From assembly GCF_000283155.1 (NCBI RefSeq), contig NW_004454156.1:36508236-36572235 (forward strand): a stretch of DNA of 64,000 nt. The letters run 5' to 3'. Below the pieces are notes generated by a model, which was not told where the DNA came from, did no database searches, and worked only from the letters and a program-made list of their open reading frames with translations. This document shows, piece after piece, positions 8,621-21,735 of this stretch (the stretch's first letter is position 1; the number at the start of each line of letters is the position of its first letter). This DNA comes from Ceratotherium simum simum (lineage: Eukaryota > Chordata > Mammalia > Perissodactyla > Rhinocerotidae). The position numbers and the translations under genes are program-made.

Positions 8621-10672
8621 TTGGGGTTATTGGGGTTCAGCCTTCACTGCTCCTCTTACAGGAGGGACTGAATCTCCAGATCGGAACCCTTACCCCACGG
8701 AGGGCTTCCCTGTAGGGGTTACCATTATCTCTAAGCTATACAATTATGGTGGGTCTATTATATTCAGGTTAGGCTAGGAATAGGATTTGGGGAAAAGAGG
8801 AAAAATAATACTGTGTCTAATATAAACAGTTTTTTGTATTTTTTTTAAATTTAAGAGATCCCTAGAACACAAGAAAATTACCAAAAAAAATTTCTGAACG
8901 ATAACTATGACTAAATTATAACTTCCAAGGCAAAAATACTTTCTTCAAAAAAGGCATGAGGATAAGTTTATTAAATATTTCGATAAGACTAAGTGATTAG
9001 TGTTGTCGGTGCAAACAATCAATAACCAATCTACAGATAAGAGAAAGAGAGTGATATTTAACATGCTAATGCTGAAGACTAGCCCAGAAGTGTTATCTTG
9101 TCCAGGGAAGAAAGCACTCCAGAGAAACGTGGTTTACAGCATGGTTATATACTGTTTCAGAATAAAGAACATACATCAAGCATGACAGGAATATAATGTT
9201 TTTTCCCCAAAGTCACAAGGACATGTTTTGCCGAGGTTTAGCACATTCACAGCAGGTCAGCATGATCTTGGTTCTCAGGGAAGAAAAGCTTATCTTCAAA
9301 GAACTGATATTGGCTTCAGAGAAAGGGAGACATTCATCCTTCTTTAAAGAGTGAATTCTTTGCTTTGGGGAAATGTTTGAAGCAGATGTACAATGCATAT
9401 TAGGTGGGCCATCAGTCAGGTTGCTCTGGGAAAAACAAGTTTTAGACCGAATCAGATTTAAACCAGAATGGCTTCCTCATATACCTCAATATGTGAAAAT
9501 TCTTATTATTCTTATCAGTGTAGTAAACTATTAATCACTTAAATACAATAAAACAGTTGAGCCAATATTCCTGTACTGAATAAATCAGAAACGATATTTT
9601 AGAAAGATGTATATGAAAGAAAAGTTGGCAACAATATTTATGTAACACTACTTAGCAATTCAATGTTGAATCAATTTTTTGAAAATATACCTAGCTCATT
9701 AAAACATAGAATTCTTAGTAGAAACTTGCTGTTTGGTTAGAAAAATTAAGCTTTTGTTCAATGAAAAAACAGTCATTTTCAGAAAGGTGTATACCTTGCC
9801 TGATTGAAACTAGCCTTGCTCAATGATTATCAGCAGTTTTTCTGTGACACTTCAAGATAGGAATGAAGTTTCTTTAGAAATTGCAGGAGATTTTGTAAGT
9901 CACATTCTTACACTGATTTTCTATGGTCAGCCTGTTCAAAGTACAGCCTTGGATACACTCTAAAATGGAGCTCAACAAATTCAGATTAAAGAGCAACTTT
10001 GCCCCTCCCTTCTGCATTCTTTCTTCATCTTGAGAGAAAATGTTCAGGGACATCCTTGACAATATATAAGTCAACTTCACAAGCCAAGGTCAGTTTTACT
10101 GTTCGTGGCAGATTAAAAATAAAGTCAAATGTTCATCAGTTACACAAAATATTGTTACAATACATGTATGCACAAATTAATTAAAATAACTGGATAGTTC
10201 TAACTATAAGTAGAACAAAAGATTTCATTTTGGACTTGGGTGGTAAGTCAATTTTGTACAAAGTTCTGTTGGGAATAATTTAGGTTAGCAGTTTTCCAGA
10301 CCCACTGTCCTCAGATTATACAAAGAAAAGTCATTTTCCCCTTAGGAGCAGATCTCTTTCAAGAAATTGTCCAGTGGATAGAGACAGCCTCTTAGTGGTA
10401 TGCAGAAAAATCTACAGAGAGAACCCACTTCATGCTGCAACAGAGACACGGTAATAACAACCCATTGTTAAAACTTTTTCCATTTTATAATAATTGTAAT
10501 CTAATCATTATAATTAAGACACATATTTATATTCTCACTCAGAGAAGTGAATCTAGAAAAGAATGAAAATTGAAATTCACCACTGTAATGATTTTAGAAG
10601 AAAGCTTGCCTCATAAAGCAAGTAACCAACCCACATGTATTGCGATCCAAAATAATCGTAGTTTGATTGTTT
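8621..10672. other. spacer, nothing recognised
   Basis: AT-rich, apparently single-copy DNA. Short frames on both strands have no family signature. Confidence 0.45.
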
Positions 10673-10908
10673 AGAACTTGGAACAGCCGGCCCCGTGGCT
10701 TAGCTGTTCAGTGCGCGCACTCCGCTGCTGGCGGCCCGGGTTCGGATCCCGGGCGTGCACTGAGGCACCGCTTCTCTGGCCATGCTGAGGCCGTGTCCCA
10801 CATACAGCAACTAGAAGGATGTGCAACTATGGCATACAACTATCTACTGGGGCTTTGGGGGAAAAATAAATAAATAAATAAATTTGAAAAAAAAAAGAAC
10901 TTGGAACA
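10673..10908 (+). mobile_element. ERE SINE with perfect 13-base target-site duplication
   Basis: The sense element runs 10686-10895 between identical AGAACTTGGAACA copies at 10673-10685 and 10896-10908. The head is GCCGGCCCCGTGGCTTAGCT. An A-box-like segment lies at 10696-10707 and a B box GGTTCGGATCC at 10739-10749, so an internal RNA polymerase III promoter is visible. The tail is (AAAT)n followed by A. The perfect duplication and intact promoter boxes suggest a young insertion. Confidence 0.97.
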
Positions 10909-12098
10909 TATCTTATGAAAACCATGCTTATAAATTGTGGTTTGTTTCCTAAGTAACCCCACAAAATCCTTCATAATCTATATGATAACATACCGTATGG
11001 TTTTCAGCTGAATTCTAACTCTGAACTGCCGATGTCAGGAAATCACCAGTCTGTTGGTATGGCCTTGGCTGTTTTCCACTTTAAAAAAAAAAAAAAAAGT
11101 AGACTTTTCCCTGCCAGCTGCAGTAGCTAATAACTGTCCAATGAAAAGAGAGACTTACCTTTCAGCTATGGCATCTGCTTACCAGCTAATTAAAAAAAAT
11201 TCTTCCTACCCACAAGCACAGACTCTGCCAGATTTCTAGCAAAAAAAGAACTAACCATTTACCCACAGGGCTCCTTAACTTTCTCACTTAAGGCAAAAAA
11301 AAAAAAAACCCTCTACACTCCTTAAAAAAAAAAAAAAACGACAATTCTGACAGTAATGACATTTACTCCCTCTCTTGGTAATGGAAACCTCCCATTTCTC
11401 AAGCAGAAGAGCGCTGAGAGGAACTTTTCTTCTGGACATAATGACTGGCTAGTCACTCCTGGTACAAGAAGCATGACTCAAGGAGTGTCTGCATTTAATA
11501 AATGAAAGACTGTTAACACACTAATTTGAATAATTTAGATATTTACATACAGAAATACAATAAGACTTTACAGAGTGATGATAGCTTCAAAGATTTTCAG
11601 AAAATATTTAATTGTGAGAATCCAACTTGAGACATAAAGGCACTGTCATTATTTTCCTTTGCTAAATGTTTGCAATTATGGAGACATGACCATAAATAAG
11701 TAGTATTATTTTCTCCCCTTTTTAAGATGTAGAAACTGTAAAGATCTTTCATCAAAATAATATATTGCCACTGTGGCTTAAGTTGCGGCTGCAAAGGCAT
11801 CAAACATCTAAATGAAAAATGAACATTTCAGTTGATACAAATACTTTAAAATACTTTAGTACCAACAATTATCCTACCTAAAAAAACCTTCCATTAACAC
11901 TGCCTCCCCTCCTGTTTTGCTACCTTGTCTCACACCCTTTACTACGAAAAACTTTAAGAGAAAAATTTCCACTCACAGGCTTCACTTCCTGACTTCCAAA
12001 CCATTTATCAGCCCACTGCAGAAGCCACTAAAACTGCTCTCACCAAGGAGGACAAAGGTCTCCTGATTTCCCAGATTAGTGGCTTTTGATCTCTTTAG
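10909..12098. other. spacer with three poly-A runs
   Basis: A runs near 11083-11098, 11297-11308 and 11323-11338. They might be eroded SINE or processed-transcript tails, but no body is recognisable in front of them. Confidence 0.4.
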
Positions 12099-12228
12099 AA
12101 TAGGGTTTGTCAACCCCAGTCCTATTGACTTTGGGGACTAGAGAATTATTTGTCGTAGGGAGAATTCTCCGTTGTAGGATGTTGAGCAGCATTCCTGGCC
12201 TCTACCCACTAGTTGCTGGTAGGTCTAT
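12099..12228 (+). mobile_element. MER5A hAT-type DNA transposon fragment
   Basis: Blocks in order: TTTGTCAACCCCAGTCCTAT, TTGTAGGATGTTGAGCAGCA and CCTGGCCTCTACCCACTAG. This is the left half of MER5A; the right half is missing. Confidence 0.8.
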
Positions 12229-12974
12229 AAATTAACATGTAACCTCACAGAATCTCAACCCTTAATTAACAGTAGATAGCACGGTCAAACACAAACACAT
12301 TTTCCTTGAGAATTAAATAATGCTTGGGCGGGCTGGTTTAGCAATGCTCCAACATCGAAAGAATATAAGTTCTTAATCTCTAAGTTTGGGTACCTTCTCT
12401 TAAAAGCATGGGCCATGTCTTATTCATTTTTCTCCCCTCAGTACTTGACATTCAGTAACATATCACGAATGAATAAATAGATTGATGGGTAAATTAAAAT
12501 ATCTAGGTATCTGAATTCTTTACTTGTCAACTGGAAGTTTTGGCAAGTTTGCACATGTGTGACCAGCCTATGTGATAGCTTAAAAAAATATTTTAATTGG
12601 CTAATGCCAGGTAAGGTAGCTTACAGAGGAGAAAGTCCCATTGATGATGGAATATGGAATTGTAAGAAAGCTGAGAAAGGAGAAATGAAGTTTCCAAAAT
12701 TAAATGGGAACTTTTGACCTTACCTCAGAAACCTAAATTTTGCCTAAAGCCAGCTCTGTTTATCAAACTAGTTTTCTCATCAGAATTATACTATCCAATG
12801 TTTGGAATTCTTTCTAAATATGTGTATACTTTAAAATGTTTTAGTGTCACCGGTTTCTGCTTTGCAAGGCCCACTAAATCTTTTAGGTAGCATTTGTAAT
12901 CAAGATGGCACACTGAAAGATTGGGATATTTATGTGCATATAAATCAACTAGGTTGCTTGCTGATTTTGTAGAT
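12229..12974. other. spacer, nothing recognised
   Basis: No repeat or exon recognised. Confidence 0.4.
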
Positions 12975-13090
12975 TCTCTGACCACCAAAGCTTCAGACTG
13001 TTAGTTCTGAGATGGGGCCCAGGAGTTAGCATTTCAAAATATTATTCCAAGTGGATGTTGCATGGACCACCCTTTGAGAAACAATGCATG
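12975..13090 (+). mobile_element. MER20 hAT-type DNA transposon fragment
   Basis: GATGGGGCCCAGGAGTTAGC, AGTGGATGTTGCATGGACCA and CCCTTTGAGAAACAATGC correspond to one half of MER20, including one terminal repeat. Orientation relative to the consensus is uncertain. Confidence 0.65.
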
Positions 13091-13694
13091 TGGCAGTATG
13101 GGCCATGATTTACTCCTGAATTTCTAAAGTAAAAATGAGATGAGGCAGCGTTATCCTAGAGGAGCCACTGTTGAATCTTTTATTCCTTTTTGTTCTTTTA
13201 TGTAAAAAGAGATTCAAAGACCATTGGTTAAAAGGAACCAAATGAAATTCAGTACTGAGTACTGAATGAAACTGAGTACTTCATTAGAGGTTCTCCTTGT
13301 GATTTCTCCCGCCAGAGAGAGATAAGAAAATAGTTCCCTTTCTCTGAGCATGAGAGGAAACTGTCTTTGTTTCTCCAATGTCTTGCGACAGGTGCACTCT
13401 GGGCTCTGGGTCCTGTTTGGCAGCTCTCAGAGCCCACGTGTGCTAGAAGCCTTCTTGGCCTGAAGTGAGGCAATGATCATATGAGCAGCACCTGCTCTTT
13501 CGTACTTGGCCAACAGGTTAATTGTTATCATCCAGATTAATCATTTGCCTCACAATCTCTCTCTCCTTGCCAAATTCCTGTTCTCCTACAAGTTAATTCT
13601 CAGGATGTATATATCCAGTAGGTACAATCAAAGATTTGTTGCAAGAGGATGGGAATGCTTTCTGCCTCCTTTATCAGACACATGACACTTTGCC
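13091..13694. other. spacer, nothing recognised
   Basis: A 74-codon minus frame at 13249-13473 shows no family signature. Nothing else noted. Confidence 0.4.
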
Positions 13695-13870
13695 TTCATG
13701 GGACACTTTGGAACATTCAAAGAACTCTCACATGATTGTGTTTGATTGTCACCCCAATCTCTGAGACAGGCAGAGCACGGATTTTCATCTCCATTTTGCA
13801 GATGCAGCCTCTCAGAGATTAAGTGCGACTTATCCAGGTCACACAGTAAATAGAAGCGCAGAGATCTTCA
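13695..13870 (-). mobile_element. MIR SINE
   Basis: Antisense MIR: CTCCATTTTGCAGATGCAG, CAGAGATTAAGTGCGACTTA and GGTCACACAGTAAATAGAAG in the expected order. Confidence 0.7.
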
Positions 13871-16800
13871 CTCACAAACGACGGCTTTCTCCCCTCTCCT
13901 GCTCAAGCCTAGTTGCTAGTGTATTTTTCTGCTGTGTGTTGGCTGGACAGTGATAGCAAGCTTAGGTTCAGACAAGGAGTACATAGGAAGATAAGATAGT
14001 GCTAATTAATTCTCAGTGCACAAAATAAGAAGTTGATTTTAAGTTTCCCCCTTGTGCATTATTTATTTTACTTAGTTGGAAAGGAAACTTAAAAATATTA
14101 AAGAACAAAAATGCTACCCTTTATTAATAAGTGACTAGCAAAATACTAGTTGCTTTGTAGAAATACCCAGTTTTTTATGAAACATCCTCAATATCTTAAA
14201 GACGATAAAGCACGTTCAATATCTTCACCTAGCGTTGATTTCCAGTTGTCTTCAGATTTTCCAGTCCAGTGCTTTTCTGGAAAACACAGTTTATTCATAT
14301 TTTAGCTCTAGGTTCTGTAGTGTGTTTATAAATTCAAAGATGTAGATGGGACTTACGGAGGTCACTTAGATTTTCAAAAACCTTCAGGTGACATCTACAG
14401 GAGCATTTCTAGGATTCTACAGATAAAGTCAGAGACCTTGTGGGGGGTGGGTGTGACCTTTATTAGCATAGCTTGGGGGAAAATCTGTCACACTTGTGCC
14501 CAAACAGAGCAAGCATTTACACTTTCAAGTGGAAGTTTGGACTAACCGACAAGGAAAATTTAAGTGTGTAAGTGTGTAGGTTCAAAACACTTGATCAATT
14601 GAAAATGTACTTTTCAAAATATTGCCTCAATTTCTAACAACTATTCTCACACAAAGTAGGAGCCTCTTGAGGTATATCTCAGGAATAAAAGAATGATAAA
14701 ATTTGGCAGCCTTTGAATTTATGCCATAATCAGCAAAGATAAGGGAGGCCCATATTTGCAATATGAGTTGCTTGAGGAACCATTCTCAAGATTCCAATTC
14801 AAAGAGAATAGCCCTCTTAGGACTTTTTGTTTATCTTGAACACTATGGTTTTAGGCACTTATTAGACTAACTATCTGAGATCATCAATCAGATCATTGAA
14901 GGAAATCACACAGGGATAATTCATTAAGAGTTGTGGTAGGAAGAGGAAAAGGGTAAAAAAAGAAAATCTAGGTCATGAAAAATAGTACAAAGGCTGCCCA
15001 CTCTGTCTCCATGTATGTTTACAATATCTAAATATCCAGGATAATAAGTAAGTCTTTAATTTCATCTGTCATGGCTGCAAAAGCCATCTAAAAGCACCAC
15101 TAACAGGGTGCCAGAGAAACCCATATTAGGAGCAGAACTAGAATTGGAGACAAGGCACTGAGAGGATGGTACTGAGAGGACAGAGGAGAAGGAAGTAGGG
15201 CTTGTGAACCTCCAGAAAGAGCAAAGGAGCCAATGGGATCATTCTTGTTTTTCCGAGAATTGGTGATAGGACCCTTAGCTGAAAACAAGAAGTGCTAAGT
15301 AACCCACACTCTAAGTTGAAAGAACAACAGCCACTTCCCTACTGGGCTTGTGAAGAGGGGCCATCTCCACAACTGCCAGCAGACCCTCTCCCCCCGTTCA
15401 CACACTTCAACTTGGTTCTTGAGTCTGTGGAGGGAGAAATACCACCCGGGGGAGTGCAGTGTTTGTAAAGAGAGGCTAGATGCTCCATGACCCTCTTGTA
15501 GCTGTGGGACTTATGAATGGGTGGGAGTTTGCCAAGAGAATTGCTTGTGATGCAAAAATGGGTGTCTGTCCTCTTCATCTCCAGCTGGACATCTTCGGAG
15601 TCAGGGCTTGCTGTCCTGCACCCTATGCTGCAGAGTCTGGGAAGAACCCTGAGGAGGATGGCAAGGTAAGGTGGCCAGCTGGAGAGAGAGAAATGTTCCC
15701 AAGAAAAACTGAAGAGAGACTCTATCAGTGCCCACACTCCCCAGAGTAAGGGAGGTTATTGGGGGCTGCAGACATACTGGGGACCGTAATAAGGAGTGGA
15801 GAAAAATGTGGCACAAAAAATGTGGCATTGTGCCCTCAGCTGGGTGGTGAGCCAGAATACCCATTCAAATTGAAAAAGAGATTGCCATTACCCATAGGAG
15901 CTGTTTTGGACTGTGTTCACACCAGTAGGGTCAGGTGTGCCCTCCACTTGCCCACACCCAGGCTACAATGATTCAATGAGTTAGATCAGCTGTGATGACT
16001 AAGAGACAGGGGGACAGGACCTGAATTGCCCTGCTGGCCACCTCCAACAGAAGCTGTTTCTGTTGAAGGGAGCATCAAAACCAACTAGGCAGAAGGCAGC
16101 TAGCATATGGGAGCCACATAAGGAAGCATCTATTCTCCGGCCTCTCTTACTTGTGCTGATAACAAAGCAGCAGAAAAGGGAGGAAGGAAGGAGAGGAAGG
16201 ATGGAGCGGGAGCCATGGAGAACAAGTCTAGCCTGCCCATAGACCTTCTGGACCGAAGACTGAAATGTTAACTAGGCTACATTTCCATTTCCCTACATTT
16301 CCATATGGGGTCAGGCTGCAATATGGTTAAGGGTACGCACTATGCAGTAGACAAAGGGGATTTGATGGAACACAATTGCCAGCAGTTTGGAGTAATAAAT
16401 TCGTTCCATATTTATATGCAGATGAGTTGACATTAGAGGAATCTATTTCTGAGATGTTTGGAACTCACCATAAGAACTTACTCTTCCTAGTTCTGATTCA
16501 GCTCCCTGTTAAGACATGGATGTCTTAGTGTTCATCGTATAGGACTATTGGTATTCTTCTGCATAGGAAGAAGAAATGGTTTGGTGCTTTTCCAAACTTA
16601 ATATAATCCAGCTTTAATTAGTTACCTTAGTAATTTTCAGAGACTCCAATGCCAATATTTCACCCAAAGGAAAGATGGGAAAGATTATTTCCCTGTAGGT
16701 GTTCCCTGCGGGCTGTTACCTGAATCAAATAGGTTCCTGGAGGAATGGCCAAATTAAATTAATTTATTTTTACAACGTAATAACACTAATGAGCAAACTC

Positions 16801-16948
16801 TAGGATTTCTTATACTTCTAATCAAGGAGAACAGCATTATTAAATTTTTAAAATAAGTCTTATTTGCTTATCATAATTTGAAAATATTTTTACTAATAAA
16901 GTAATACAATCAGTGATATGTTATGCAGTCAAGGGTGATGATACAAAT
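13871..16948. other. spacer, nothing recognised
   Basis: About 3 kb with no recognised repeat. A 132-codon minus frame (15339-15737, ATG start) overlaps an 89-codon plus frame. Neither has a recognisable domain, and both could be chance. A GGAAGGA-type purine run lies near 16175-16205. Confidence 0.4.
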
Positions 16949-17108
16949 CAGTGGTTCTCCAACTTTAATATGTATCAGAATCACCTGGAGCACTTATTAA
17001 AACTCAAGACTTGATTCTGATTCAATAAGTCTGCTGTGGGGCCTGAGGATTTACATTTCTCCGAGTTTCCCATGCTGCTGATTTGGGGTCTGCTCTTTGA
17101 GAACTATG
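16949..17108 (+). mobile_element. MER20 hAT-type DNA transposon
   Basis: Terminal repeats CAGTGGTTCTCCAACTTT at the left and CTTTGAGAACTATG at the right. The body includes ATCAGAATCACCTGGAGCAC, TTCTGATTCAATAAGTCTG and GGGGCCTGAGGATTTACAT. Near full length but slightly shortened. Orientation relative to the consensus is uncertain. Confidence 0.8.
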
Positions 17109-17988
17109 TATTGGTATACATATGAAAATTGGAAATGGTCACAATGTGCTGTTAATGGATAAAAAACTAGCTGATTAAATAGAATCATCTCCCAATCCTC
17201 ACCCCCCTGCCTTCCACCTCCAGAGGCAACCAGGAACACTCCAGACAAATGCACACCCTGGACTGTTATAAGCCCCACCCCCAACTCCTGTGCCTGTTCC
17301 TCTCTTCAAGCTGGACCTGACCACATCCATGTAAGGAATCAGGGATTCCTTTTACCCTGAAAAGCAGACCTAAAAGCTCCTTTACTTTGATTTCCTCTTA
17401 GTCTTCTAAGGGTGGTGGCAACCCTTTGAACATTAAATTTTGAACTTCAGTAAGATTGTTAAGTAAATACAGAGATTGCATACCAAAGAAAGACTTATTA
17501 GACTTGATATGTTGGGACTGCTAAAATCTCTCTCTATAAAAACGCCACCAAACCTTTCCCAACTTGCCAAATGAGTTGTCTTTAGAGGCCCCTTGTCTCC
17601 CTTTCTGCACCCCTTCCCACCCCAGCACTCAGACCTATTGAAAATGAGTCCTCCAGAAAAGATTTGACAAATCCTCTCTAGCCTTCCTCTGGCCTTCCTT
17701 GGCCCCCATACTTCCTCCATCACGACCCTTGGCCCTCCATTTGGCACTTGTCTGTTTCTCAATCTGAGACCTCACAAGTCTGGAAGCGTGCAGAGGCACG
17801 CACTGTATGTCTCCATGGCTTTTGTATCTCCACCGCTTATTTCTGGTTCTGGTCCATGGCATCTACTGAATAATTAATTGTTGAATAAGTGAGAGAATGA
17901 TGAAGTAAGAGTAAAACGAGGCCGCTTCTAGAGGAAGTTGCATTTTAATAGCTCTGATTATGGGCTTTTCACCTCAACAAACCCTAGG
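17109..17988. other. spacer, nothing recognised
   Basis: C-rich patches near 17190-17290 and 17590-17720. No repeat or exon recognised; the overlapping minus frames look like chance. Confidence 0.4.
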
Positions 17989-18192
17989 CAGTAGTTCTCA
18001 ACCCCAGGAAAATTTTACCCCCAGGACAAATTCTGGAGACATTTTTGGTTGTCATGACTGGGGAGGAGATACTAATATCTAGGAGGGAAAGGTCAGGAAT
18101 GCCACTAAACGTCTTTCAACATCCAAGACAGCCCTCCATAATAAAGAATTATCAGGCCCAAATGTCAATAGTGCCAAAGTTGAGAAATTCTG
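17989..18192 (-). mobile_element. MER5A hAT-type DNA transposon, near complete
   Basis: CAGTAGTTCTCAACCCCAGG at one end and AAGTTGAGAAATTCTG at the other are the terminal repeats. The body carries TTCTGGAGACATTTTTGGTT and the antisense of the core. The length of about 204 bases is near the usual size. The CCCT-containing flanks are similar but do not prove a target-site duplication. Confidence 0.85.
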
Positions 18193-18449
18193 CCCTGGAT
18201 GAATTTTAGGGACAGGAGGTGGTGTCATAACCCCTGAAATGATATCATTTAGGCACATGTTTAAAGTTGTCCTTATATCTAGAATTACTTAGTACTGGAC
18301 CCTGTTCATGGAAATACTGCCCTGATTTCTTTATGAAGACTTTATGTAAACATATTCCACAGTATGCCCTTTGGGGCCTTGAAAGGAAAAAGGCATGTTT
18401 ATGTGACTTAAAGGATTTTGCTGCAAGTCTATGGACTGAGGCTGTATGT

Positions 18450-19190
18450 TTATGACCCAGGCTGTATCTGAGGGTCCACTGAACACCTACTATGTGCCTG
18501 GCATTGTTCTGGGGTCTGGCAATGCAGCAGTGAACAAGACACACAGTGACTCAGGGCAACGATGTTCTCATTGGGAGAGAGACAATAAACAAGCCGGCGA
18601 CTCCTAAACAAGATGGCGGAGCTAAGGGCTATGGCCAAATGAAACAGAAGAATGCGACAGAAGGGCAAGTTTAAACTGAGTGGTCAGAGAAAACCTCATG
18701 GAGAGAAGACCTCTAAGCTGAGATCTGAATGCCATGGGAGATGTAAGTGAAAAACAATACAAACAAAGGTAACAGCTGGGCCAGGGTGCTAGAGTGGGGA
18801 TGAGCTTAGAGTGCTAGATGAAGGAGGAGAAGGCTGGTGTAGCTGCACCATAAGATGGAGGGACAGTGGTACAGGATGGGGCTGGAGGTATAGGCAGGGG
18901 CCACATGATAGAGACTGTCAAAGGAGTTTGGATTTCATTCTAAGTACAGTGGGAAGCAAGGGAGTACAAGGATCTGATTTTCATTTTTAAAGGATCATCC
19001 TAGATACTCTGAGAATGGAGTGGGAGACAAACATAGAAGCAGAGAGTCCAGCTGGGAGGCTGTTTAGTTCATCCAGTGGACAGTGATGGTGGTGTGGACT
19101 GGGGAAGTAGCAGGGGACATGGAGATAAAGTGTGCTGGCATTGGGCATGACTGGGCTTATTTTGTGAACTAATAGAGCAGTCACTGAAGA
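18450..19190 (-). mobile_element. L2 LINE, long antisense copy
   Basis: Reads the L2 3' half backwards: CACCTACTATGTGCCTGGCA, GCAGTGAACAAGACACACAG, GAGACAATAAACAAG, GTGGTCAGAGAAAACCTCAT, CTAAGCTGAGATCTGAATG, TAGGCAGGGGCCACATGATA, GTTTGGATTTCATTCTAAGT and TCCAGCTGGGAGGCTGTTTA. Weaker similarity may continue to about 19500. Confidence 0.85.
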
Positions 19191-21214
19191 GTTTACTTAT
19201 AATAAAATTCTGTTCACACAAAGTAAAAGGGAGGAGGTTGGGAACCTAGAGAAAGATAATGAGATGAAGAGGATGGTCTGGTCTCAATATGATCTCTCTA
19301 GTGAAGGGCTTCATGAAATGGCGTTCTTTGGTCCTGAGTGACAAATGAGATTCAGGGTGAAGGGCATGAAGATTATCTTGCCACCAGGAAGACTCTAATG
19401 TACATAATGTGAAGTCCAGAGGACCAGGGCCGAATCCTGGGGCAGATACTGAGTCCTGGTGTCCACTGGGAGACAGCAGATGATCAGTGTACACGTCATA
19501 CTGAGAGGAGGCCCAGAGTCTTTTCTAAAAGTTTGTAAGGATATATAAGACACCTCCTGGGAACTTCCAGAAATGCATGGGATATCCTAATTTTTAGGGA
19601 ATTGAGATCCTGTATCAGCAACTGGGGACAAGGAATCATCAAATGAGTACTAATATTAATGTAATGTTACTTATACTCACTATTTGGGGAGTCTTGGTGA
19701 AATCTGGGTTATATATAGGCTAATATGTTGAGTCAACAGACCAACTTCATTGTCTGTATGGATTTACCAGGTCTGCCAGTCTATTGAGTATGATATGATA
19801 TTCGAGATAATGATGTGTTTTCCCCAGCCTATGGGACTTTCTGCTTTCTAATTTCGGTAGTTGGAGTATTTTTTCTTCCACCATTGAATTCTATAAACGC
19901 AGGAAATTTCATTGGTGAAAGCCACATGCTCACCATTAGCAGTTGTAAATCTCTAGGTAAAGGATGATGAGGAGGAGGACACACAGGAGGAATTATACAT
20001 CTATGGTTGATAGTAGAGAATGTATTTGATACTTTCATGGGTTTCTTTGGTCACATGCTCTAAATGTAGTGAGGTCTGAGAATTTTTGCCTGAAGGAGAA
20101 AGTGGAAAAATATATATCTTAGGAATACTTCCAACTATAAGGAATAACAATAAAATAATCTGACTAACAGTAACTTTAAAAAAGAGAAAAGTGGTTGCTG
20201 GCATTGACTTGTCAATCAATGATGCCATCAAAGGCAGACTCTATCTTTCTGTTCTATCATCCTCAGAGTTGGCTTTTGGTCCTAATGCTTGTCTTGCTCA
20301 ACGCAGGAAGAAGAGAGAGACAGACAGGATGCCAGTTACCAGGAAAGAAAAGCTGTCTCATGAAACTTATGCTTACAGCTCATTGGCCAGAAATGGATGT
20401 AACCAACATCCAGATGTGGAACTCTGCAATACACAATAGTGGATCTAAAATGCCTAGGGTATGTATTGGATAACTTCTTCTCTGTCCCTCTCTTGTCTTT
20501 ATACAATACTTTCTTTAATGTTTCATGTCATACAATAATATACTAACATAACTGTATCAAGAGACTTCTTGTGCTGAAGAATTTTTAAGCAACATCACTG
20601 TCTATCCAATCACAGTATCCTAATTTAATGCTGCATTTTCATACACTATGGAGTCTAAGAATATCTTTGTAGGAACTACCAATTGCTGGCAGACTCAGGC
20701 AAGATTTTTTGCTGAAACAAGAATTCTTATATATTCTGTGGTTGATGTAAAAGCCTATGGTTCAGACGCCTTCAGCAGGATTGGGAGAGGTAGATTAAGA
20801 GAAAGAGGACAGGAGAAAATGGTAACCAGGTGGGTGAGCACTTTTGAAAGAGGAGAGCTCTCAGGAATAGCGCCTTGAGGGTGTTATACAAGGTAGACTC
20901 AAAAATCTGTAAGGAAAGAAATTGGGCCTGGAGAGTATGATTTTTTTAAGAAAAAAGAAAATATGACTTTTAAAACAAGTCAAAGCATTGAGAATTATTA
21001 TAGGTAAACTAAAATTTGCTTTTTGTCTATAAATGTTTAAAATAATTTTAATGGATGTCTAATCATGGTATCTGAATACTCATCTGCGTGATTCTCCCTG
21101 TCCAATTTTTCTAGATCCAATAGAATCACAGCAGGAAGATTAGAACACAATCTAAAACATTTTTATCCCATTTTCATAGCCTATGGGAATTACTTCTCCT
21201 TTCTATGACTTTTA
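19191..21214. other. spacer, nothing firmly recognised
   Basis: Possibly diverged L2 until 19500. Around 20240-20430 an unassigned old repeat is possible. No coding signal. Confidence 0.35.
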
Positions 21215-21735
21215 ATGTATTGTTTGGATGCTTCTGGCTGTAAGTACCAGAAAACCAACTTGAAGTGTCTTAAACACTAAGAGTTTTTATTATCTCACAT
21301 CTCCAAAATTCTAGAGGTCAGGTTGATTCAGCATCTCAGCAGTGTCATTAGGAGCCCAGGGACTTTCCATATTTTCATGCTGCTATCCACAGCATATTGA
21401 CTTTCATCCTAGGCCTGTATCCTCATGGTTGCAAGATAGCTGCCACAGTTCCAGGAATCATGCCCTCTCACAACTGCTTCAAAAGGCAGGAGGGAAGAAG
21501 GAGGCTCTTCTCATTCACCTCTTTCTTTTTTATGAGTGAAAATTTCCCCAGATGTTCCTTATGTCTCAATGGCCATAACTGATCATACCCATGCCACAGC
21601 TGAAAGGGATCTATTTTAGAAAAACAAGTAACTGTCATTTGTACCTCTGGTGAGGGAAGCAGCATCTCATTGACATTCTATCAAATGGCAAGAACAGGGA
21701 GGGGAATGGAAATTGTGCAGTAAACCTTGTGGGCG
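21215..21735. mobile_element. unassigned old interspersed repeat
   Basis: Stretches such as TTCTGGCTGTAAGTACCAGA, TTATTATCTCACATCTCC and TGGTTGCAAGATAGCTGCCA resemble a common mammalian LTR-like or transposon family that I cannot name with confidence. Confidence 0.4.

Noticed and set aside
10696..10749. Possible tRNA gene (A and B box)
   Set aside because: The boxes belong to the ERE SINE head, which is tRNA-derived. No cloverleaf-forming acceptor end is present.
11083..11338. Processed pseudogene tails (three A runs)
   Set aside because: No recognisable transcript body precedes any run and no target-site duplication was seen.
15339..15737. 132-codon minus-strand frame with ATG
   Set aside because: No domain, no splice context, and overlapped by an open frame on the other strand.
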